From the NCBI GenBank assembly GCA_015521535.1, contig WAOA01000023.1, forward strand, positions 1 through 16,231: a DNA stretch of 16,231 bases, in the 5' to 3' direction. The DNA is from Candidatus Aenigmatarchaeota archaeon. GTDB taxonomy: Archaea; Aenigmatarchaeota; Aenigmatarchaeia; Aenigmatarchaeales; SZUA-1535. How positions within the stretch are numbered: the first letter of the stretch is position 1; every line of letters starts with the position of its first letter. Shown here one piece after another: positions 5,850 through 12,373 of the stretch. The translations under genes were made by a program, and so were the position numbers. The notes under the pieces are model-generated. The model had not been told where the DNA came from and did no database searches. It saw only the letters and a list, made by a program, of their open reading frames with translations.

Positions 5850-7205
5850 TTACCTCTTTGGTTTTATAATTTCCTTCGGAGCACTTTCAAAAGGTTCGAG
5901 ATACTTTCTGAGAACCTTAGGTATAACTACACTACCGTCTTCTTCTTGATTATTCTCTATTATCGCGGTTATAGCGCGCGTAGTAGCAATAGCGGTTGAA
6001 TTCAAGGTATGAACATATCCTTTAGTTGGCTTTCCTTTTTCTTCTGCATATCTTATATTTAATCTGTAACTCTGCCAATCCGTGCAGTTGGAGCAAGAAA
6101 CCATTTCTCTGTATTTAACTTGCGCCGGCATCCATGCTTCCAAATCATATTTTTTAGCAGCAACCACGCCGATATCGCCTGTGCAAATATTCACTATACG
6201 ATAAGGTATCTCAAGCCCCTGCCAGAGTTTCTCAGCATTTTGTATTAATTTTTCATGCCATTTCCAACTCTGCTCGGGTAGGCAGAAAACGAATTGCTCA
6301 ACTTTATTAAATTGATGCACGCGAAATATACCTTTTGTATCCTTTCCATGCGCACCTGCTTCTTTTCTAAAGCATGGGCTTACACCTGCATACAACAAAG
6401 GAAGTTCTTTTTCTTCCAAAACTTCATTTGCATGCATTCCTGCTATAGCATGTTCGGATGTTGCTATTAAGTACAGGTCTTCATTCTCTATTTTGTAAAT
6501 AACGTCTTCGAAATCACTTATAGCGGTTACACCTTCGTAAATCTCTCTTCTTATCATGTACGGTGGATTCACGATAATGAATCCCTGTTTTCGGAGAAAG
6601 TCTAGAGCATAGAGAGTTAAAGCATAATCCAACCAAACTAAATCGTTAAGTAAATAGTAAAACCTGGCACCGCTTACTTTACCTGCTCTTTCTATGTCAG
6701 CGCCTTTCAAAAATTCAACAGCATCCGCATGGTGCATTGGTCTGAAATCTATTATTTTATATTCCGCCTTCCCTTGAGTTTGTTCAATAAAGTTTTCTAG
6801 GTCTTCTTTGTAAACTTTTGCCTTACCCCAAAAACGTATGGGAACATTTTCGCTATCGTCTTTACCTACAGGAACGCTTTCGTGTAGAATATTCGGTATG
6901 GAAAGTAAAAGTGATTTTAAATCGCTTTCTATTTTTTCGAGTTCTATTTCCTTATCTTTAACCCTTTCAGAAATTTCCTTTGCTTTTAGAATAAGATTTT
7001 TTCTTTCCTCTGCACCCGCTTGTGCAATCCTTTTCGATACCTCATTTCTTTCATGCCTGAGTTTGTCCACAGCTTTTTTTATCTCTCTCCATTTTTTATC
7101 CAATTCCACAGCCTTTTTAACTATTTCTACACTTTCTCCTCTTTTTCTCTGCGATTCTATGAGCATCTCTGGATTTTCTCGCAAAATTTTTAACAGAGAC
7201 CACAT
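5850..7205 (-). CDS. serS: Seryl-tRNA synthetase
   Basis: Charges tRNA-Ser with serine. The 451 residues match the common bacterial/eukaryal-type enzyme, not the rare methanogen type. Residues 1-110 form the long antiparallel coiled coil that grips the tRNA-Ser variable arm (ELDKKWREIKKAVDKLRHERNE and following Glu/Lys heptads). The class II core has a motif-1 region, the serine-pocket segment ATSEHAIAGMHANEV, motif 2 PCFRKEAGAHGKDTKGIFR, and motif 3 STAIATTRAITAI with ENNQEEDGS nearby. Motif 3 uses ATTR where many family members have AVGR. The ATG at 7205 follows GGTGA by about six bases. It heads an operon with the small membrane gene and topA. Confidence 0.95.
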   Translation of the reverse strand: MWSLLKILRENPEMLIESQRKRGESVEIVKKAVELDKKWREIKKAVDKLRHERNEVSKRIAQAGAEERKNLILKAKEISERVKDKEIELEKIESDLKSLLLSIPNILHESVPVGKDDSENVPIRFWGKAKVYKEDLENFIEQTQGKAEYKIIDFRPMHHADAVEFLKGADIERAGKVSGARFYYLLNDLVWLDYALTLYALDFLRKQGFIIVNPPYMIRREIYEGVTAISDFEDVIYKIENEDLYLIATSEHAIAGMHANEVLEEKELPLLYAGVSPCFRKEAGAHGKDTKGIFRVHQFNKVEQFVFCLPEQSWKWHEKLIQNAEKLWQGLEIPYRIVNICTGDIGVVAAKKYDLEAWMPAQVKYREMVSCSNCTDWQSYRLNIRYAEEKGKPTKGYVHTLNSTAIATTRAITAIIENNQEEDGSVVIPKVLRKYLEPFESAPKEIIKPKR

Positions 7206-7236
7206 CCCTGTTCACCTACCATATAAATTCTAAGAT

Positions 7237-7250
7237 AATTAATTTAAAAG
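7237..7250 (-). promoter_or_regulatory. Probable serS promoter
   Basis: On the minus strand CTTTTAAATTAATT lies 32-45 bp before the serS ATG, predicting a leader of about 12 nt that carries the GGTGA site. Element copy B begins at 7256, so its target duplication occupies the position of the BRE next to this TATA box. Confidence 0.45.
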
Positions 7251-7255
7251 TTCAG
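7248..7255. repeat. Target-site duplication of element copy B (left)
   Basis: AAGTTCAG at 7248-7255 corresponds to AAGTTCAA at 7390-7397 (7 of 8). The right copy contains TCA at 7394-7396, the stop codon of the GTPase gene on the minus strand. Confidence 0.65.
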
Positions 7256-7389
7256 GAACTTGTTCGGATAAGTAGTTAATAAAAATTTTTTTAAAAGAAT
7301 TAGCGCGAAACCGCTTTTTCAAGTCGATATCTTAGCGATTCATAGGTTTTTCGCTTATCATATGCGCTCGGCGTAATTTGGACAGATTC
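7256..7389 (+). mobile_element. Miniature inverted-repeat element, copy B
   Basis: A 134-bp non-coding stretch between serS and the permuted GTPase gene, flanked by near-identical 8-bp repeats. Its left end GAACTTGTTCGGATAAGT shares GTTCGGATAAG with GTCCGGATAAG of copy A (10 of 11). Its right end, reversed, reads GAATCTGTCC and then diverges, matching copy A's left end at about 12 of 18. Inside, ATTAGCGCGAAACCGC (7299-7314) followed by TTTTTCAA aligns with the same block of copy A (10818 on), and CTTAGCGATTCATAG (7331-7345) aligns with copy C. It has no ORF. The 12-bp shorter length and mismatched ends suggest an old, decayed copy. Confidence 0.72.
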
Positions 7390-7393
7390 AAGT

Positions 7394-8149
7394 TCAAAAC
7401 CACCATGCTTTAAGTTTTCCTACATTCCAATCATCTAAAATTTTCTTCGATGCACGAGTTATATCCACCTCTCCACCGCTTTTCAAAAAATTAAATTTTT
7501 TACCTATTTTTTCCAGTGTTTCTTCCTTAGGAATAGGTTCAACTCCATAAATAAGGTCGAAATTGTGATTCTCCGCTTCCGAAACTTTTTTAATGAGTAT
7601 TAAAGCAGATTCTTCGATATCACGAGGAAACAATATTTTTCTCATTTCTTTTGATGCAAACTCTTTTGGAATAACGCCGGGTGTATCTGCTATCCTTAAC
7701 CAAGAACTTGCTTTTACCCATTGCTTTCCTTTTGTATATCCTGGTCTAGAAGATGTTTTTGCTCTTACCCTTTTTGCTAATGCGTTTATAAGAGAAGATT
7801 TTCCAACATTCGGAAAACCTATTACGCATAGTTTTTTTGGCCTTTCCTTTCCTAAAAATTCCTTAATACTGCGGAAAAGGATGTTATAACCATAATATTT
7901 TTTTGTAGATGTAAAAATAACATCTACTGCATTAGAATCCTTTCTTAACGCGTTTTTCACACGCTCCATAAAATTTTTCGGTACAAGGTCTGCTTTGTTT
8001 ATTACAATCCAGTACGGCTTCTTAAATTTTTCAACAAGTATTTCCAATTTTTTACATCTTGTATCGTTTGGACAGCGGGCGTCTAAAACTTCTAATACGC
8101 CATGAGAGTTCTTTATTTCGCTAACCACGATATTCCATGCTTTCTTCAT
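7394..8149 (-). CDS. Circularly permuted ribosome-assembly GTPase (YlqF/RbgA-Nog2 family)
   Basis: A 251-residue GTPase with motif order G4-G5-G1-G2-G3, which defines the circularly permuted YlqF/YawG group. G4 NKAD is at 51-54, the G5 region TST at 80-82, G1 GFPNVGKSS at 111-119, a G2-like PGYTKGKQ from 136 and G3 DTPG at 155-158. Relatives (bacterial RbgA, eukaryotic Nog2/Lsg1) act in large-subunit maturation; the archaeal members are assumed to do the same. The N-terminal segment VLEVLDARCP is the family hallmark, and a short basic C-terminal domain ends in AWWF. It follows tyrS by 36 bp. The stop codon TGA lies within the right target duplication of element copy B, so the protein end was preserved on insertion. 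Confidence 0.88.
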   Translation of the reverse strand: MKKAWNIVVSEIKNSHGVLEVLDARCPNDTRCKKLEILVEKFKKPYWIVINKADLVPKNFMERVKNALRKDSNAVDVIFTSTKKYYGYNILFRSIKEFLGKERPKKLCVIGFPNVGKSSLINALAKRVRAKTSSRPGYTKGKQWVKASSWLRIADTPGVIPKEFASKEMRKILFPRDIEESALILIKKVSEAENHNFDLIYGVEPIPKEETLEKIGKKFNFLKSGGEVDITRASKKILDDWNVGKLKAWWF

Positions 8150-8185
8150 AAAGAATCTTAAAGAAATTAAAGTTAAAATAACATT

Positions 8186-9253
8186 TTATCTTGTGATTTG
8201 CACGGACTTTACGATCTCGTAAAGTTCCCTTGCTCGAGAATTCTTCTCGAAATATTCTCTTATTGGTTTAAGAATTTTGCAAAGGCTTTCCGAAACACTA
8301 ATTTTCAAGTCAAGAGGATGTATTTCTCCATTTATATATACTTTTTCAACTTCTTGATAAGAAGAAAAACTATCCCGACCGTGTTTTGTTTTAATTTCAA
8401 TCGTATCAAATTTTCTGAAAATTATGTAACGGAGTATCTCAAGTATTGGGTTATTTTCGACAGACGGTGGACAAAATGCTTTTCTTATTTTGCTCTTTAT
8501 TTCCTCATCAGTATCGTGAATAAAAATTGCACTCATAGGTTTAGATTTACTCATTTTTAACTCTTCCTCAGTTTTACCCATTTTTTCCCCTACTTGCAGA
8601 CCAAGAAGCAAATGATGATGTACGCATACTGGCGGTTTTCTTCCAAGTTTAGGTGCGATCTCACGTGCAAGCATGTTTACTTTTCTCTGATCCATTCCTA
8701 ATTGACAAATATCCACACCTTTTTTATTATTGAGTATAAAAATATCTGTCGCTTGCATAAGAGGATAAATAAGAAGCGATGGATTTTTCACATCCGCTTC
8801 TCTTCTTCCAGCAATCGTTACCGCTCTTAAAGTTCGTTTTAATGTAACCGTTTTTGAAATTTTGAGAAATATTTCCCAATACTCTGGATCTTTTATGACG
8901 TCACTGCACCAAATTATTTTTATTTTACTTGTATCTACGCCACACGCTCTCCATCCTTCAATAAAATATTCACCACATTTTTTAATTTTCTCTATATCTC
9001 CACCAAGTTTATTATTCAAATAAGCAAACCAATCTGCTATATAAATTATGAAATCTATTTTTGCATCAATGAAATCCTGAAGTTTGAATGCCCGAAGAAG
9101 TCCTGTGCCTAAATGAAGAAGACCGCTCGGTTCAAATCCATCATATGCTACTGGTTTTTCTTTTGTTTCTAAAAGATTTCTAAGTTCCTCTTTTGTTATA
9201 ACTTCTTCTGTTGGCTCTCTAAGTATTAATTCGATTCTTTTCTCTAAATCCAT
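8186..9253 (-). CDS. tyrS: Tyrosyl-tRNA synthetase
   Basis: Charges tRNA-Tyr. The 355-residue, archaeal/eukaryal-type class I enzyme lacks the bacterial S4-like C-terminal domain. The HIGH-type motif is HLGT at residues 47-50 and KMSKS at 233-237. The tyrosine-binding region is recognisable (YDGFEPSG near the start, YPLMQATDIF and GMDQRK in the middle). I start at the ATG at 9253 because the frame extends only to a TTG two codons earlier. There is no Shine-Dalgarno, and AATTAATAAATTT lies roughly 22-34 bp upstream, overlapping the end of the NOG1-like gene, so it may have its own leaderless promoter. It sits between two ribosome-assembly GTPases. Confidence 0.95.
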   Translation of the reverse strand: MDLEKRIELILREPTEEVITKEELRNLLETKEKPVAYDGFEPSGLLHLGTGLLRAFKLQDFIDAKIDFIIYIADWFAYLNNKLGGDIEKIKKCGEYFIEGWRACGVDTSKIKIIWCSDVIKDPEYWEIFLKISKTVTLKRTLRAVTIAGRREADVKNPSLLIYPLMQATDIFILNNKKGVDICQLGMDQRKVNMLAREIAPKLGRKPPVCVHHHLLLGLQVGEKMGKTEEELKMSKSKPMSAIFIHDTDEEIKSKIRKAFCPPSVENNPILEILRYIIFRKFDTIEIKTKHGRDSFSSYQEVEKVYINGEIHPLDLKISVSESLCKILKPIREYFEKNSRARELYEIVKSVQITR

Positions 9254-9279
9254 GAACAATTTAAAGAAAAAGAAATTTA

Positions 9280-10257
9280 TTAATTTTTGGAAATGAAGAA
9301 GTTGAGAATTTTTCTTTTCAACTCATCTATATTTTCCCCAGTTTTACACGAAATCGGCACTGCGTTATACTTTTCAACAATCTCTTCGAAAAACGCGTTG
9401 TTTTTTATATCTATTTTATTCGCAACTATAATAAACTCTTTCTTCACAAGTTTCTCAACGCTTTTTAATAAATTTTCCTGTTCTTCTAAAGGTATACTAG
9501 CGTCAAATACGAAAATAACCAAGTCCGCCAATTTTTTCAGCGCCGCTATTGCCTTTTTTTCTATTCTATTACGCTTTTCTATTGGTCTGTCAAGAAGACC
9601 GGGCGTGTCTAATATTTGAATTTTCTTACCTTTTTCTTCGATATAACCAAGCATTATTCCTTGTGTTGTAAAAGGATAATCGCGTATTTTCGGTTTGCTT
9701 CCGGTCAGTTTCCATAAAAGAGAGGATTTTCCGACATTAGGTAAACCGCAAATTATTACGGTTGGCACTTGCTTAAAGTCGGGAAGATTTTTCAATTCGT
9801 GCAATTGGCTTAGAAATTTCAAATCCCTTTCAACTCTTTTTAGCAAAGAAGAGACGCGCCCATAAAACTCTTTCCTTAATTTTCTCGCCTCTACAGCGCT
9901 TTTCGAAGTTTTAACCCTTTTAAGATAAAGTTTTTGAAGTTCAAAAATTTTTTTGCTTGTCCATGAGATTTTCGAAAGAATCGTTTTTAGTTCACCAACG
10001 CTAATATATATTTCCAGTAATTCTCTATATACTTGTGGAATTTCATTAATATTCGGAAAAGATTTTACAACACTTCTTAACTTCTTAGTCACGATAGTGC
10101 CAACAGTAGATATTCTAACACTTTCCTTTTTCCTACCCACTTCTGTTTTTCTTCCGAAAGACTTAGTTTTTTTCGCTTTTTTCGAGGCAGAAGAAAAGGC
10201 AATGTTTATGAGATCCTCGACATCCGCAATTTCTATTCTCTTAAATGGATTTTTCAT
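9280..10257 (-). CDS. NOG1-family GTPase
   Basis: A 325-residue Obg/NOG1-type GTPase. The N-terminal 165 residues are a Lys/Arg-rich helical bundle (SVVKSFPNINEIPQVYRELL) typical of NOG1, which contacts rRNA on the large subunit during assembly. G1 GLPNVGKS is at 171-178, G2 PFTTQG at 195-200, G3 DTPG at 217-220, G4 NKID at 280-283 and G5 SCKTG near 308. The long C-terminal extension of eukaryotic Nog1 is absent, as usual in archaea. The gene is divergent from the hyperacidic microprotein gene and shares its TATA box. That box is 26-28 bp from this ATG, so the message is probably leaderless. Confidence 0.9.
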   Translation of the reverse strand: MKNPFKRIEIADVEDLINIAFSSASKKAKKTKSFGRKTEVGRKKESVRISTVGTIVTKKLRSVVKSFPNINEIPQVYRELLEIYISVGELKTILSKISWTSKKIFELQKLYLKRVKTSKSAVEARKLRKEFYGRVSSLLKRVERDLKFLSQLHELKNLPDFKQVPTVIICGLPNVGKSSLLWKLTGSKPKIRDYPFTTQGIMLGYIEEKGKKIQILDTPGLLDRPIEKRNRIEKKAIAALKKLADLVIFVFDASIPLEEQENLLKSVEKLVKKEFIIVANKIDIKNNAFFEEIVEKYNAVPISCKTGENIDELKRKILNFFISKN

Positions 10258-10281
10258 AAAATAGAAATAGGTGAAGAAATC

Positions 10282-10289
10282 TTTATATA
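10282..10289. promoter_or_regulatory. Shared bidirectional TATA box
   Basis: TTTATATA (10282-10289; the flanks give CTTTATATAC) is almost symmetric and sits midway between the minus-strand ATG at 10257 and the plus-strand ATG at 10313. It is centred about 28 bp from each. No other TATA-like site lies in the 55-bp spacer and neither ATG has a Shine-Dalgarno, so one box may drive leaderless messages both ways. Confidence 0.6.
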
Positions 10290-10312
10290 CACCCTAAATA
10301 TTACCCGAAATT

Positions 10313-10426
10313 ATGGAAGACGAATGGATGGAAGAAGACGAAGAGGAACTCGGAGAAGAAGATATTTGGGGTGAAGAGGAGAAAAGCGAAGAAGAATTAG
10401 AAGAGGAAGAACTCAACGAAGAGTGA
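10313..10426 (+). CDS. Hyperacidic microprotein, 37 residues
   Basis: A short ORF from ATG to TGA. Of its 37 residues, 24 are acidic (21 Glu, 3 Asp), with a single Lys and two Trp (positions 5 and 19). There is no membrane segment or cysteine, and it is probably disordered in isolation. Three things argue that it is real: a TATA box at 10282-10289 placed correctly for leaderless start, a T-rich terminator right after the stop, and a mix of GAA/GAG/GAC/GAT codons rather than a simple repeat. I know of no family for it. An acidic peptide could bind a basic partner such as a ribosomal or DNA-binding protein, or the adjacent basic NOG1 protein, but that is only inference. Confidence 0.55.
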   Translation: MEDEWMEEDEEELGEEDIWGEEEKSEEELEEEELNEE

Positions 10427-10434
10427 GTTTCAAC

Positions 10435-10452
10435 CTTTTTTATTATTTTATT
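10435..10452 (+). terminator. T-rich terminator after the microprotein gene
   Basis: CCTTTTTTATTATTTTAT begins 9 bases after the TGA at 10424-10426. A run of T's on the coding strand is the usual archaeal termination signal. The next gene converges from the minus strand and ends at 10462. Confidence 0.5.
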
Positions 10453-10461
10453 TATTCTATT

Positions 10462-10764
10462 TTATAATGAACCCGAATAATAACCGCAATTTTCAAATCT
10501 ATCCATGCAATATAGTTCCATTTCTACTACACTGACATGTCTTTGATATATCGGATTATCTGGGCTAATCTCCTCTTTTCTCCAACTTTCAGCTTCATCA
10601 GGAGAAGCCCCAATACCACAGTAGTAAAACCACGCTCCTTCTTTACGCAAATACGGGCATCTATTACCACTTTCTGCTTCTAATTTTGAAATTATATCTC
10701 TTTCTTTCTGCTGAACAATATCATCAAAATAATTTATATCGCTCCAAGTTTTAGATTCTTCCAT
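10462..10764 (-). CDS. Small four-cysteine protein of unknown function
   Basis: A 100-residue acidic protein. Four cysteines at 36, 49, 86 and 93 lie in motifs RCPYLRKEGAWFYYC and YCMDRFENCGYY, a layout that could bind zinc or an iron-sulfur cluster, or form disulfides. The first 30 residues look helical and charged. There is no signal peptide, so a metal site is more likely than disulfides. I do not recognise the family. The ATG at 10764 has no Shine-Dalgarno and only 12 original upstream bases remain before element copy A. The ancestral TATA box appears to lie on the far side of that element, so current expression may be altered or lost. Confidence 0.65.
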   Translation of the reverse strand: MEESKTWSDINYFDDIVQQKERDIISKLEAESGNRCPYLRKEGAWFYYCGIGASPDEAESWRKEEISPDNPIYQRHVSVVEMELYCMDRFENCGYYSGSL

Positions 10765-10768
10765 ATAT

Positions 10769-10776
10769 AAATCGAG
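10769..10776. repeat. Target-site duplication of element copy A (left)
   Basis: AAATCGAG at 10769-10776 is repeated exactly at 10923-10930, directly outside the 18-bp terminal inverted repeats of the element. Confidence 0.88.
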
Positions 10777-10922
10777 GATGCTGTCCGGATAAGAAAATTA
10801 TTACAGTATAATACTCTATTAAGCGTAAACCGCCCTTTCAAAGGGTTTTGGCGTTAATAAATTTTCTAATTCTCATAGTGTTGTGCATAAATGTTCTTTA
10901 GCGCTCTTATCCGGACGGGATC
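10777..10922 (+). mobile_element. Miniature inverted-repeat element, copy A (best preserved)
   Basis: A 146-bp element with 18-bp terminal inverted repeats. The left end is GATGCTGTCCGGATAAGA (10777-10794), the right end reversed is GATCCCGTCCGGATAAGA (10905-10922), 16 of 18 identical with the inner 12 perfect. Exact 8-bp duplications AAATCGAG flank it, the signature of cut-and-paste transposition. The interior is AT-rich and non-coding, with a central hairpin around 10818-10857 (CCCTTT with AAAGGG, AAACC with GGTTT, TTAA with TTAA). It shares its core with copies B and C. An 8-bp duplication is used by several DDE transposase families, and no transposase is present in this window. The well-matched ends mark it as the youngest of the three copies. 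Confidence 0.88.
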
Positions 10923-10940
10923 AAATCGAGCAACCTTAAC

Positions 10941-10948
10941 TTTATAAA
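10941..10948 (-). promoter_or_regulatory. Displaced TATA box of the four-cysteine protein gene
   Basis: The palindromic TTTATAAA is centred 180 bp from the ATG at 10764. Subtracting the 146-bp element plus one 8-bp duplication puts it 26.5 bp from that ATG, the canonical spacing for a leaderless archaeal gene. It reads equally on the plus strand but is too far from the plus-strand gene at 11058 to be its main box. Confidence 0.6.
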
Positions 10949-10995
10949 TTTAGAGTGATACAATAACACACGCTTTAACAACTATCTTAAAAAAC

Positions 10996-11008
10996 ATTTA
11001 AATATATC
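10996..11008 (+). promoter_or_regulatory. TATA box for the glutamate-synthase-like gene
   Basis: A TTTAAATATATCC stretch lies about 50-62 bp before the ATG at 11058, predicting a start near 11028 and a leader of about 30 nt that carries the GGTGAT binding site at 11049-11054. Confidence 0.45.
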
Positions 11009-11057
11009 CTACCTAATTAAGTTTTTGTCTCTAAAATGCAAAAATAAGGTGATGAAA

Positions 11058-12368
11058 ATGAAAAAACCTTTAAGAAGGCATGTCAACTTTGACATAGTTT
11101 CAAGAACAAAATTAGCATTTCCCGAGCATCAGGCGGTAAGCGGTTTATGCTCACTTTGTACCAAAGAAGGTTTCTGTGAGATTGGTTTAAAAGCAAAAAC
11201 AGGTAGAACGATTTTTCCAGAACCGTTTGGCTCTGCCCAATTCGGTGCTGAAAAGAAGATACCGCATTTAGAGGATATTCAAATTCTTCCTGAACTCTTT
11301 GGAGAAGGTGTGTTTTTCAAGGAAGTTAAAACTCATTGCAAGATAGGTGGTTTCAAGGCAACTTTACCTTTAGTTGTTGCAGCGATGGGTTCAACAAAAG
11401 TCGCTGACGTAAATACAAAAACACTTTCTATAGGTGCTGCTAAATCTGGTATACCTCGTGTGTTAGGAGAAAACATTCTCGCTACTTACGGTAAAGAAAG
11501 GTTAAAAGAGGATATAGAAAACTACAAAAATGCGCAGGAAAAATACGGCGGAATTTTAGTTCAGGTGAATCGCGTTGAAAAAGATATGGGCATAGTAGAA
11601 AAGGCAATGGAATATGGCGCAGACGGCATAGAAATTAAACTAGGTCAAGGAGCCAAGCAAGGTTTGGGAGGAGAAGTAAAATTTACAGAAAAGGAAAAAG
11701 TTGAAAAATACAAGGAGATGGGATTTTATATTCTTGAAGAAAGGAAAGGAAGATACGAAAGACATGCTCCACCAGGAAGTTTAATTCATGAGAAGTTGAA
11801 AGATGATTTAATAAAATTAAGTGAATATGAAAAGCCAATATGGATAAAAATAGGAATGGGAAGAGGTATAATAAAATTAATAGAATTTCTCGAGGAAATT
11901 AAAAATGAAAACAGTATAAGAATAGAGGCTATTACTATCGACGGCTTACCAGGCGGTACAGGAATGAGCCCATGGCTAATAATGAACGAAACCTCTATTG
12001 CTTCGCTTTCTGTTTTTTCTTCACTTCGGAAAAAAATCTCTTTTGATATAATTCTAGCAGGTGGTTTTTCAACAGGGATAGACATAGCAAAAGCGTTAAT
12101 GCTAGGTGCTAATGCTGTAGCTATGGGTAGACCATTTCTTATAGCAGCGAACTTTAGAAAATTCGCGGAATTAAGCGAAGAAAAAAAGAACGCAAGTGAA
12201 TGGAGCGGCGTGGTTAACTTTACCTCGGCATTAAAAGAAGAGTTACAAATGGTTTGCGCTACGCAAAGAGTAAAAGATGTTAACCAATTAATAGGCAGAA
12301 AACAGAATCTCTATCCTTTAAGCATAGAAGCAGCGAAAATGTTCGGATTGAGTTTTGAGATAGAGTAG
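11058..12368 (+). CDS. Glutamate-synthase-like FMN-dependent oxidoreductase
   Basis: A 436-residue protein related to the FMN-binding synthase domain of glutamate synthase (GltB domain 2), without the amidotransferase domain. The TIM-barrel signatures are DGLPGGTGMSP from D295, which is the FMN loop, then ILAGGFSTG, and GANAVAMGRPFL near 357 for phosphate binding. CATQR and nearby residues follow the family pattern. An N-terminal GLCSLCTKEGFCEIG has cysteines 31, 34 and 40, a possible metal or cluster site. Whether it makes glutamate or acts on another substrate is not clear, since no glutaminase or GltD-like partner is nearby. I start at the ATG at 11058 because GGTGAT lies just upstream; longer starts at 11025 (TTG) and 11052 are possible. 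It converges with the GNAT gene. Confidence 0.8.
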   Translation: MKKPLRRHVNFDIVSRTKLAFPEHQAVSGLCSLCTKEGFCEIGLKAKTGRTIFPEPFGSAQFGAEKKIPHLEDIQILPELFGEGVFFKEVKTHCKIGGFKATLPLVVAAMGSTKVADVNTKTLSIGAAKSGIPRVLGENILATYGKERLKEDIENYKNAQEKYGGILVQVNRVEKDMGIVEKAMEYGADGIEIKLGQGAKQGLGGEVKFTEKEKVEKYKEMGFYILEERKGRYERHAPPGSLIHEKLKDDLIKLSEYEKPIWIKIGMGRGIIKLIEFLEEIKNENSIRIEAITIDGLPGGTGMSPWLIMNETSIASLSVFSSLRKKISFDIILAGGFSTGIDIAKALMLGANAVAMGRPFLIAANFRKFAELSEEKKNASEWSGVVNFTSALKEELQMVCATQRVKDVNQLIGRKQNLYPLSIEAAKMFGLSFEIE

Positions 12369-12373
12369 AGCTT

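Noticed and set aside
6838..7233. Plus-strand open frame of 131 residues opposite serS.
   Set aside because: It is a Ser/Leu/Phe-rich shadow of the Glu/Lys-rich coiled coil of serS, without promoter or ribosome binding site.
7299..7372. Possible box C/D guide RNA on the minus strand (ATGATAA and similar).
   Set aside because: No proper C and D box pair with guide spacing, and the segment aligns with the other two element copies.
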